NCBI GenBank assembly: GCA_002341805.1
Contig: DDOS01000059.1
Coordinates: 3,457-8,586 of the forward strand
DNA: 5,130 bases
Source: Aquificaceae bacterium UBA2488
Lineage (GTDB): Bacteria > Aquificota > Aquificia > Aquificales > Aquificaceae
Direction of reading: 5' to 3'
The notes under the pieces are model-generated. The model ran no database searches and was not told the DNA's origin. It saw only the letters and a list, made by a program, of their open reading frames with translations. Both the position numbers and the translations under genes were made by a program. Positions 1 to 5,130 of this stretch are shown here, piece by piece; position 1 is the first letter of the stretch, and each line of letters starts with the position of its first letter.

Positions 1-636
1 TGGATAAGACAAGCCATCATGCAAACACTATCCCAGCAAACAGGAGCCGTTAGAATACCTGTAAAGCATTCTCATCTTATAAGTGCTGTAGGTATTGCTT
101 ATAACGAACTTCTAAAAGAGTTTGAGCGAGAACCCACCTACAAAGAGATAGCTGATTATATAAACCGCAAAAATATTATAAAAGAGTTCAAAAAAGATAC
201 CGGATTTGCCCCCACCGAAGAAGAGCTTGAAGAATCCATGAACAAAGAACACAAGTTTATCATCGGTGAAGAAGATGTCAAGAAGTGCCTGCAAATTTGC
301 AAGACCCCGTTATCTTTGGATACGCCTGTGGGAGACAATCCAGATACACTTTTTGTGGATCTTCTAAGTATGTCAGATAACGATGAAGTAGAAGAAGGTG
401 TTATAAAAGATGTATTAGAAAAAGAGCTTCGCGATATCATAAACAAACTTCCAGAAAAAGAGAGGAAAGTTTTAGAGCTAAGATATGGATTAAACGGCAA
501 CGAACCCCTTACTTTAAGAGAAATAGGAGATACTCTTGGTATATCGAGAGAAAGAGTGAGACAACTTGAAACAAGAGCCATCAAAAAACTAAGGAGTTTT
601 GCCCTAAAAAGACACCTCAAAGACTTTTTAAGCTAA
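1..636 (+). CDS. rpoD: RNA polymerase sigma-70 family factor (RpoD/SigA-like), C-terminal part; 5' end outside window
   Basis: Sigma factors direct RNA polymerase to promoters. The frame is open from base 1 (WIRQAI), so the ATG at 19 is internal and the gene begins upstream; 211 residues are visible. Residues 1-10 are the end of region 2.4, which reads the -10 element, and RIPVK at 18-22 opens region 3. REPTYKEIA (43-51) and VKKCLQICKTPLSLDTP (93-109) belong to region 3.1 and the start of the 3.2 finger. LPEKERKVLELRYGL (150-164) is region 4.1, and TLREIGDTLGISRERVRQLE (171-190) is the region 4.2 helix-turn-helix that contacts the -35 element. The end, RHLKDFLS, is typical of RpoD-type factors. 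Between REPT and TPLS there are about 32 residues more than in E. coli RpoD as I recall it, holding a second KEF...PTEEELEE segment. truB starts on the last base of the stop codon. Regions 1 to 2.3 are unseen, so primary versus alternative (group 2) sigma is not settled. Confidence 0.88.
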   Translation, partial: WIRQAIMQTLSQQTGAVRIPVKHSHLISAVGIAYNELLKEFEREPTYKEIADYINRKNIIKEFKKDTGFAPTEEELEESMNKEHKFIIGEEDVKKCLQICKTPLSLDTPVGDNPDTLFVDLLSMSDNDEVEEGVIKDVLEKELRDIINKLPEKERKVLELRYGLNGNEPLTLREIGDTLGISRERVRQLETRAIKKLRSFALKRHLKDFLS

Positions 637-1451
637 TGGATGGATTTTACATAGGATACAAAGATAAAGGTATATCCTCCTCTAACTTTGTTCTAAATCT
701 CTCTAAAAGCTTAAAAACAAAAGCAGGACACACTGGTACCCTTGATTTAGAAGCAGAGGGCATTATGATAATAGCTATGGGTCAAGCCACCAAGTATGCA
801 CAGTTTCTTAACGTACTACCAAAAACCTACGAAGCTGAAGGTATACTTGGTATTACCACAGACACAAAAGATACATCTGGGAATATATTATCCGAAGAAG
901 ATTCATCCCACATAACCTGCTCCGATATAGAAGAAGTTTTAGAGCTTTTCAAAGGAGAGATAACCCAAATACCCCCTATTTATTCTGCCAAGAAAATACG
1001 AGGTAAAAAAGCTTATAAATTAGCAAGGAAGGGTCAAAACGTAGAACTAAAACCCATAAAAGTAAATATTTACAGTATTGAGCTTTTAGAATGCCACATA
1101 CCAAAATTTTACATAAAAACATTAGTATCTTCTGGCACTTATATAAGAACTCTCATAGAGGACATAGGCAACAGGTTAAAAGTAGGTGCCACCACTAGTC
1201 TAATAAAACGAACCGCCATAGGAAAATTTGACACATCTTATGTAGGTAAAATTATAAATATTCAAGACACTCTTTATTTTCTAAGGTATTTGATTTTGGA
1301 AGATAATCATGTTAAAAGCCTAAAACAAGGGAAGATATTACATCTAAACATAGAAGATGGTGTTTATAAGCTTTTATCTAATAAAGGAGAATTTTTTGGC
1401 ATAGTAGTTTCAAAAGATGGCCTTACAAAGCCACTTAGAATGCAAATCTGA
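636..1451 (+). CDS. truB: tRNA pseudouridine(55) synthase TruB
   Basis: TruB isomerises uridine 55 in the T-psi-C loop of most elongator tRNAs to pseudouridine. At 271 residues it is a little shorter than E. coli TruB. The catalytic motif is GHTGTLD at 31-37, with D37 as the expected nucleophile. Other family motifs follow in order: KTYEAE (63-68), LGITTDTKDTSG (71-82), PPIYSAKKIRGKKAYKLAR (113-131), SSGTYIRTLIEDIG (165-178) and LIKRTAIGKF (189-198). Residues from about 220 form the short PUA-like C-terminal domain, ending KPLRMQI. It is somewhat divergent: the usual LDPLATG reads LDLEAEG, and the N-terminal DKPxGxTS motif reads YKDKGISSS. The ATG uses the last A of the sigma-factor stop (TAATG) and has no clear Shine-Dalgarno, which suggests translational coupling to the upstream gene. 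Confidence 0.95.
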   Translation: MDGFYIGYKDKGISSSNFVLNLSKSLKTKAGHTGTLDLEAEGIMIIAMGQATKYAQFLNVLPKTYEAEGILGITTDTKDTSGNILSEEDSSHITCSDIEEVLELFKGEITQIPPIYSAKKIRGKKAYKLARKGQNVELKPIKVNIYSIELLECHIPKFYIKTLVSSGTYIRTLIEDIGNRLKVGATTSLIKRTAIGKFDTSYVGKIINIQDTLYFLRYLILEDNHVKSLKQGKILHLNIEDGVYKLLSNKGEFFGIVVSKDGLTKPLRMQI

Positions 1452-1508
1452 TAGAAATTAAAATTATACCTCAATTTCCGATTTAAAATTTTTTATTTTA
1501 TCGTATAT

Positions 1509-1754
1509 AAAGTATATCCTGTTATACATATAAGCTTTGAAGGCGGGGTGTTTGATAGTAAAGAGCATTTAGAAAGTAGCATATTAGAGTTTAAAGTGGT
1601 AGAAGATACAAAAGAACAAAAAGCACTAAATCAGATAAAAGAAAAAAGATACTATGAAAAGTATATAGGTAAATATCAAGAGATATACCTTGTGGGTATA
1701 GAGTTTAGTAAAAAAGAGAGAAATGTAGTAAATTTTGAGTGGGAGAGAACGTAG
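1509..1754 (+). pseudogene. Internally deleted remnant of an AAA-ATPase-like / PD-(D/E)XK nuclease family protein
   Basis: The frame is open from 1455 to the TAG at 1752-1754. The only usual start codon I would consider is the GTG at 1548, giving 68 residues. From 1584 onward it reads LEFKVVED, then ALNQIKEKRYYEKYIG, then EIYLVGIEF and NFEWERT. This matches the C-terminal end of the PD-(D/E)XK domain that follows an AAA-ATPase-like domain in a family common in thermophilic and host-associated bacteria. E and K of the E-x-K motif (1587-1595) are kept, and Q29 (counted from the GTG) fits the following conserved Gln. The preceding conserved Asp strand is missing. The codons before it (1509-1583) read KVYPVIHISFEGGVFDSKEH, which resembles the AAA part of the same family shortly after its Walker A loop. 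So the front and back of one protein appear fused in frame, with most of the ATPase and the linker lost. No Walker A motif is present. Expression as a short peptide cannot be excluded, but it would not be an active nuclease. Confidence 0.72.
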
Positions 1755-1928
1755 ACACTATCTCAAGAGTGTGAATCATTTTATATAAGGGAGTCCTTAG
1801 GTAAGAAGTTTATAGTATAATATTAATCATATAGTAAATTGGAAATTAAGGTTAAAATTATATAACCTTTAGAAAATCTTATTAAAAGATGTTAATATTA
1901 TAGATTATAATTATATATTAATACTTTT
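1755..1928. other. AT-rich intergenic region with small inverted repeats
   Basis: No credible reading frame is present. Together with 1452-1508 this is the only gene-free DNA here apart from the remnant. It contains ACACT(8)AGTGT at 1755-1772 directly after the remnant's stop, TAAGG(4)CCTTA at 1786-1799, AAGGTTA(8)TAACCTT at 1848-1869 and ATCTT(5)AAGAT at 1876-1890. TATAAT occurs at 1816-1821 and 1906-1911. None of the hairpins is GC-rich and none is followed by a clean T run, so I do not call a terminator. The region presumably holds the promoter of the membrane-protein gene. Confidence 0.5.
1882..1911 (+). promoter_or_regulatory. Possible sigma-70 promoter for the membrane-protein gene
   Basis: TATAAT at 1906-1911 is a perfect -10 hexamer. 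The best -35 candidate is TTAAAA at 1882-1887 (4 of 6 matches to TTGACA) with an 18-bp spacer. Transcription would begin near 1918, leaving a leader of about 23 bases that includes the Shine-Dalgarno. In DNA this AT-rich such matches arise easily by chance, and TATAAT at 1816-1821 is an alternative without a good -35. Confidence 0.3.
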
Positions 1929-1935
1929 AGGAGGT
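1929..1935 (+). promoter_or_regulatory. Strong ribosome binding site AGGAGGT
   Basis: AGGAGGT at 1929-1935 is an almost complete anti-16S match, placed five bases before the ATG at 1941. It fixes the start of the membrane-protein gene. It is the strongest Shine-Dalgarno in the window, in contrast to dxs and truB, which have none that I can see. Confidence 0.85.
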
Positions 1936-1940
1936 ATCTT

Positions 1941-2345
1941 ATGCTACACGGATTTTTCGCAATGTTTACAGGAAGCTATGCCATCAGTGCCTTTGTGGCA
2001 TACTTACTATTTTTCACAGTGTTAAGGGAAAAACCAGTAATGCTCTATGGCCTAGCTAATCATGCACTATCTTCATTATTTAGCATTTTTGCTGTAATAG
2101 CTGGCTTTGAAGCTCAATCAATCTCTTATGTGAAAGTAAAAGCCCCTTGGATTATGATATTCCTACACAAAAGCATAGCCATATTTACAGTACTATTCAT
2201 AATAGGAACATTCTTATACATGTGGACAAAACAAGAAGATACTACAAGGATAAAAGGTATAGCCATAGCTGTAGTTGGTTTATTTTTATCACTTTTAACA
2301 GTGGTATTGGGTCTTGATATTATATTTGATTTTGTTGCAAGATAA
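1941..2345 (+). CDS. Small four-helix integral membrane protein of unknown function
   Basis: I do not recognise a named family with confidence. The 134 residues make four hydrophobic segments, at about 9-28, 33-56, 70-95 and 105-129, joined by short loops. The charged loops are RE-K near 29-31, K65/K67, KQEDTTRIK at 97-105 and the C-terminal FVAR. There is no cleavable signal peptide. Two histidines lie within or at the edge of helices, H41 in the second and H76 in the third; H3 is at the N terminus. The small size, four helices and paired His loosely recall predicted membrane proteins of the DUF2231 type, some of which are thought to bind haem, but that is only a resemblance. The start is set by the AGGAGGT site. 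dxs follows after 23 bp, so co-transcription is possible, though dxs may have its own promoter. Base composition matches the neighbours. Confidence 0.85.
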   Translation: MLHGFFAMFTGSYAISAFVAYLLFFTVLREKPVMLYGLANHALSSLFSIFAVIAGFEAQSISYVKVKAPWIMIFLHKSIAIFTVLFIIGTFLYMWTKQEDTTRIKGIAIAVVGLFLSLLTVVLGLDIIFDFVAR

Positions 2346-2362
2346 AAATTTTATTTTATATT
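2335..2362 (+). promoter_or_regulatory. Possible promoter for dxs giving a leaderless transcript
   Basis: TTGCAA at 2335-2340 (4 of 6 matches to TTGACA) lies 16 bp upstream of TATATT at 2357-2362 (5 of 6 to TATAAT). Seven bases past this -10 is 2369, the first base of the dxs ATG. There is no purine-rich Shine-Dalgarno in the 23-bp gap, which is almost entirely A and T. The arrangement would give an mRNA that begins at or next to its start codon. This is inference: the composition makes chance matches likely. Confidence 0.35.
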
Positions 2363-2368
2363 AATTAA

Positions 2369-4246
2369 ATGAGTGTATTAGAGCATATTAACAGCGTATT
2401 AGATTTGAGAGATCTATCAAAAGAAGAGATAGATGCTTTATCCAAAGAAGTTAGAGATTTTATAATAGATATCACTTCTAAAAACGGTGGGCACGTAGCC
2501 CCTGGATTAGGAGTGGTGGAGCTTACAATTTCACTTCTTAGAGTTTTTGATGTACCAAATGATGTTATAGTGTGGGATATAGGACATCAGGCTTATCCAT
2601 GGAAGATACTTACCGACAGAAAAAAGTCATTTCACACGCTGCGAAAAAAAAATGGAATATCTGGGTTTTTAAGAAGAGAAGAAAGTGTATATGATGCTTT
2701 TGGAGCAGGACATAGTTCTACCTCTATATCAGCTGCCGAAGGGTTTAAAATAGCTAAGGATTTATTAAAAGATGATTCTTATGTGATAGCAGTTATAGGG
2801 GATGGAGCCATGACCGCTGGCATGGTTTATGAGGCTCTAAATAACATAGGACATCTACATCATGATAGGCTTATTATAGTATTGAACGATAACGAGATGT
2901 CTATATCCAAAAACATAGGTGCCATATCCACATATCTTAACAAGCTAATGACAGGCAAACATATACAAGAGACAAGAAATAAAGTAAAAAGTATATTAGA
3001 TAAGCTTGGCTTTGTACCAAAGAGATTTGCTAAACTAACAGAAGAATTTGTAAAAGGCTTTGCTACCCCTGGCATTTTGTTTGAAGAGCTTGGTCTAAAC
3101 TATGTAGGTATAATAGATGGTCATAATGAAGAAGCCTTAGAAGCCACTCTTAAAAACCTGAAACTTATAGAAGGGCCCAGTATAATGCATATTGCCACCA
3201 AAAAAGGTAAAGGCTATACACCTGCAGAAGAAAATCCAATTAAATGGCATGGAGTAGCCCCTTACAAGAAAGAATCTGGCGAAGCTTCAAAAATATCTGG
3301 TGGTAAATCTTGGACTCAGTGTTTTTCAGAAGCCATCACAAAACTTGCCAAAGAAGATGAGAAAATAGTAGCTATAACCCCAGCCATGAAAGAGGGTTCT
3401 GGGCTTGTGGAGTTTGCTAACTTATTTCCAGATAGGTTTTTTGACGTGGGTATAGCAGAGCAACATGCTGCTACGCTATCAGCTGGTATAACAGCAGGAG
3501 GTTTAAAACCTGTGCTTACCTATTACTCTACATTTATGCAAAGAGGATATGACCAAATAATCCATGACATAGCTCTTCAAAACTTAGGTGTTACTTTGGC
3601 AGTGGATAGAGCAGGGGTTGTGGGAGAAGATGGTCCTACCCATCATGGAGTTTTTGATATAGCCTTTTTAAGATGCATACCAAATATTATAATATCATCA
3701 CCAAAAGATGACCAAGAGCTTCTTGACTTGTTATATACTGGAATAAACTCTTTAAAACCTTTTGTGGTAAGATATCCAAGGGGTGAAGCTGTTTTATCTA
3801 AAAGCCAGAAGCAACCAGCTCTTATAAAAATAGGTTCTTGGGAGATATTGAAAAAAGGCTCTGATATAGCCATCATCACCTATAGTTATCTCTTACAAGA
3901 AGCATTAAAAGCTTCTGAAGATGAAGAGCTGTTAAAATATGATATAAATCCATATGTTATCAATGCAAGATTTCTAAAACCCCTCGATAAAAACCTTCTT
4001 TTAAACATTGCTAGCGAAGTAAATACCATTGTAAGTGTAGAAGATGGTGTGTTGATGGGTGGATTTGGCTCATCTTTGTTAGAATTTTATCAAGAGAATG
4101 ATATCAAAATGAACATATTAAGAATAGGACTACCTGATAAGTTTATAGAGCATGCTTCTCAAAAAGAACTAAGAGAGATGTATAATCTATCAAAAGACGG
4201 TATTGTAAATACCATACTTCATAAGCTCCATGTTGGAAAGATTTAA
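2369..4246 (+). CDS. dxs: 1-deoxy-D-xylulose-5-phosphate synthase
   Basis: Dxs condenses pyruvate and glyceraldehyde 3-phosphate, using thiamine diphosphate and Mg2+, into DXP. This is the entry step of the MEP isoprenoid pathway and also feeds thiamine and pyridoxal synthesis; the enzyme is cytosolic. At 625 residues it is full length. In order: NGGHVAPGLG (39-48), DIGHQAYPWKILTDR (70-84), GAGHSSTSISAAEG (112-125), the ThDP/Mg motif GDGAMTAGMVYEALNN (144-159), NDNEMSIS (173-180) and DGH (250-252). The pyrimidine-binding domain follows, with DVGIAEQHAATLSAG (359-373), where E364 should be the glutamate that activates the cofactor. YSTFMQRGYDQIIHD (386-400) and DRAGVVGEDGPTHHGVFD (413-430) come next, then the C-terminal transketolase domain from about 490. 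No key residue is missing. An in-frame TAA at 2366-2368 lies immediately before the ATG, so the start cannot be further upstream; no Shine-Dalgarno is visible. The gene ends overlapping the convergent phosphatase gene. Confidence 0.98.
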   Translation: MSVLEHINSVLDLRDLSKEEIDALSKEVRDFIIDITSKNGGHVAPGLGVVELTISLLRVFDVPNDVIVWDIGHQAYPWKILTDRKKSFHTLRKKNGISGFLRREESVYDAFGAGHSSTSISAAEGFKIAKDLLKDDSYVIAVIGDGAMTAGMVYEALNNIGHLHHDRLIIVLNDNEMSISKNIGAISTYLNKLMTGKHIQETRNKVKSILDKLGFVPKRFAKLTEEFVKGFATPGILFEELGLNYVGIIDGHNEEALEATLKNLKLIEGPSIMHIATKKGKGYTPAEENPIKWHGVAPYKKESGEASKISGGKSWTQCFSEAITKLAKEDEKIVAITPAMKEGSGLVEFANLFPDRFFDVGIAEQHAATLSAGITAGGLKPVLTYYSTFMQRGYDQIIHDIALQNLGVTLAVDRAGVVGEDGPTHHGVFDIAFLRCIPNIIISSPKDDQELLDLLYTGINSLKPFVVRYPRGEAVLSKSQKQPALIKIGSWEILKKGSDIAIITYSYLLQEALKASEDEELLKYDINPYVINARFLKPLDKNLLLNIASEVNTIVSVEDGVLMGGFGSSLLEFYQENDIKMNILRIGLPDKFIEHASQKELREMYNLSKDGIVNTILHKLHVGKI

Positions 4247-4866
4247 GATTCTATTTTTACTACTATAAAGGATATATTATCTGACACACTGTTAGAGTTT
4301 TGCACTATATAATCTTTTATCTCAGAAGGAGTTTTTAAATCTAAATCCATATTATAAAGAATCTCCTTATTTTCACATATACCGTCTGTAGTTAAAAAAA
4401 ATATATCATTAGACTCAATACTGTCTTCATTTTTATAGAGCTCAAAAGTCCAGTTTATGCCAAGTGCTCTAACATATTTTTTGTTTGAGTTTATTTTGAC
4501 TTGGTCTTTGGTAAGTTGTATTAGGCTTTTATTACGAAATAAAAATATCTTAGAATCTCCCACATGGTATATGTAAAACTTTTTTCCCTCTAAATCAAGT
4601 TTTAAAACACTTAAAGTGGTCCCACATATTAGATTGTCTGAGTGCTTACTTAATCTATTTATAATCTCTTTATTTATCTCTTTAAAAGCTAACTCGATAT
4701 CATCAAAACAATCAAGTAGCTTCATAGCAAGCTTTGCTGCCAACTTGCCTGTATTTTTATCCCCCATACCATCCGCCACTGCAAAAACACTATCTTTTAT
4801 AAACACTTCATCGCTCTGATGGAGCTTTTGGCCACTCATCTTGCACCAATCATAAGATATTTTCAT
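4243..4866 (-). CDS. PP2C-family (PPM) Ser/Thr protein phosphatase, compact
   Basis: A metal-dependent phosphatase that should dephosphorylate Ser/Thr on proteins, most likely reversing its neighbour kinase. The 207 residues carry the family motifs in order. HQSDE (16-20) stands in place of the usual HNEDx. FAVADGMGDKNTG (28-40) holds metal ligand D32. GTTLSVLKLD (82-91) and HVGDSKIFLFRNKSLIQLTK (101-120) follow, then VRALG (132-136), FFLTTDG (156-162) with D161, and DNISFIVVK (196-204) with D196. All the expected metal-binding Asp positions are present. It is shorter than typical bacterial PP2Cs of about 240-260 residues: only about 12 residues separate LTKD from RALG, where the flap region is usually longer. 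There is no transmembrane segment, so it is cytosolic. It overlaps the kinase gene by four bases (ATGA, 4863-4866), and GAGG inside the kinase end (complement of 4874-4877) makes a well-placed Shine-Dalgarno. Its stop overlaps that of dxs. The substrate is unknown. Confidence 0.93.
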   Translation of the reverse strand: MKISYDWCKMSGQKLHQSDEVFIKDSVFAVADGMGDKNTGKLAAKLAMKLLDCFDDIELAFKEINKEIINRLSKHSDNLICGTTLSVLKLDLEGKKFYIYHVGDSKIFLFRNKSLIQLTKDQVKINSNKKYVRALGINWTFELYKNEDSIESNDIFFLTTDGICENKEILYNMDLDLKTPSEIKDYIVQNSNSVSDNISFIVVKIES

Positions 4867-5130
4867 TCAAAAACCTCATGGCTTTTAAGATATTCCCTCA
4901 ACTCTACGGCATTCTTAAATCTATTTTGATGTTCACATTCTAAAAGCATCCTCAAAAAGTCCCTAAGTTTAGTAGGTATATTATAAGATATTTCATATAA
5001 ACAAAATTTGTTTCTTTTTACCTTTGGAATATCTGATTCTATTTCAAAAGGGTCTTTTTTGGTGAGCATGTAATGAAGAAGTGCCCCCATGGAAAATATA
5101 TCACTGGATTGATATATTTCATTTTTAAAA
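4863..5130 (-). CDS. Hanks-type Ser/Thr protein kinase, C-terminal part; 5' end outside window
   Basis: The frame is open to the right edge of the window, so the ATG at 5088-5090 is internal (it is the M of SDIFSMG). The 88 visible residues are the end of a eukaryotic-like kinase C-lobe. SSDIFSMGALLHYMLTKKDP (8-27 of the visible part) is subdomain IX, with its conserved Asp at 10. LRDFLRMLLECEHQNRFKNA (55-74) is subdomain XI, with its conserved Arg at 70, followed by the final helix ELREYLKS. The protein stops right after the kinase fold, so there is no C-terminal transmembrane helix or PASTA-type sensor; any sensory part would have to be N-terminal. ATP-binding and catalytic-loop motifs lie outside, so activity cannot be judged here. 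The stop TGA overlaps the phosphatase ATG (ATGA), indicating one operon and coupled translation. Confidence 0.9.
   Translation of the reverse strand, partial: FKNEIYQSSDIFSMGALLHYMLTKKDPFEIESDIPKVKRNKFCLYEISYNIPTKLRDFLRMLLECEHQNRFKNAVELREYLKSHEVFE
4874..4877 (-). promoter_or_regulatory. Ribosome binding site for the phosphatase inside the kinase gene
   Basis: On the minus strand GAGG lies seven bases before the phosphatase ATG, within the last codons of the kinase. With the ATGA overlap it supports this start and coupled translation of the pair. Confidence 0.65.

Noticed and set aside
19..21. ATG at 19 as the start of a short sigma-like protein
   Set aside because: The frame is open to base 1, and WIRQAI before the ATG is conserved region 2.4, so the true start is upstream of the window.
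156..620. 154-residue minus-strand open frame opposite the sigma factor (and the shorter one at 112-294)
   Set aside because: It lies entirely opposite a clearly conserved sigma-factor frame, and its composition (Ser, Phe, Leu) is what antisense of Lys/Glu-rich coding gives.
1454..1499. Possible terminator after truB: GAAATT(13)AATTTC at 1454-1478 with T-rich DNA at 1489-1499
   Set aside because: The stem is only six AT-rich base pairs and the T tract starts ten bases after it; in DNA of this composition such patterns are expected by chance.
1755..1782. ACACT(8)AGTGT hairpin after the remnant's stop as a terminator
   Set aside because: The stem is five base pairs with an eight-base loop, and no clean T run follows; too weak to call.
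1755..1940. Riboswitch or small RNA in the AT-rich leader region
   Set aside because: There is no conserved riboswitch core, long stem or GC-rich structured block; only short AT-rich dyads are visible.
2860..3879. Minus-strand open frames of 71 and 78 residues inside dxs (2860-3075 and 3643-3879)
   Set aside because: They are shadows of a full-length conserved enzyme, with no independent support.
4616..4819. 67-residue plus-strand open frame opposite the phosphatase
   Set aside because: It is antisense to conserved PP2C motifs (DGMGD, GTTLSV) and has no Shine-Dalgarno or recognisable domain.
1..5130. CRISPR array, tRNA or rRNA genes
   Set aside because: On reading both strands I found no regularly spaced direct repeats, no T-loop (GGTTCRA) sequence in a cloverleaf context and no rRNA-like stretch.

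Overview
The window is about two-thirds A+T. It prefers AGA/AGG arginine and ATA isoleucine codons, and its proteins are rich in Lys, Glu and Ile. Together with a remnant of the AAA-ATPase-like/PD-(D/E)XK protein family, this suggests a low-GC thermophilic bacterium, most likely of the Aquificota (Hydrogenobaculum or Sulfurihydrogenibium type). That assignment is inference from style and gene content; no rRNA or other decisive marker is present.

Left part, plus strand: the C-terminal 211 residues of a sigma-70 family factor (region 2.4 to the end) run into truB, the tRNA pseudouridine-55 synthase, with a one-base TAATG overlap, so the two are probably co-transcribed. The sigma factor has about 30 extra residues in region 3 that look like a second copy of the neighbouring segment.

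Middle (1452-1940): about 490 bases with no intact gene. They hold an internally deleted remnant in which the beginning of an AAA-ATPase-like domain is joined in frame to the C-terminal end of its PD-(D/E)XK nuclease domain. An AT-rich stretch with small inverted repeats follows, ending in a strong Shine-Dalgarno site.

Then, plus strand: a 134-residue four-helix membrane protein of unknown function, followed 23 bp later by a complete, canonical dxs (first enzyme of the MEP isoprenoid pathway). dxs has no Shine-Dalgarno, but a plausible promoter is spaced so that transcription would begin at about its ATG.

Right part, minus strand: the end of a Hanks-type Ser/Thr protein kinase (its N-terminal part lies beyond the window) overlaps by four bases (ATGA) a compact PP2C-family phosphatase. 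They form a kinase/phosphatase signalling pair. The phosphatase converges on dxs and the two stop codons overlap by four bases, leaving no intergenic terminator.

Most of the window is ordinary housekeeping sequence. I see no convincing new multi-gene system. The most useful points are the nuclease remnant, the sigma-factor insertion, the possible leaderless dxs and the minimal kinase/phosphatase pair.
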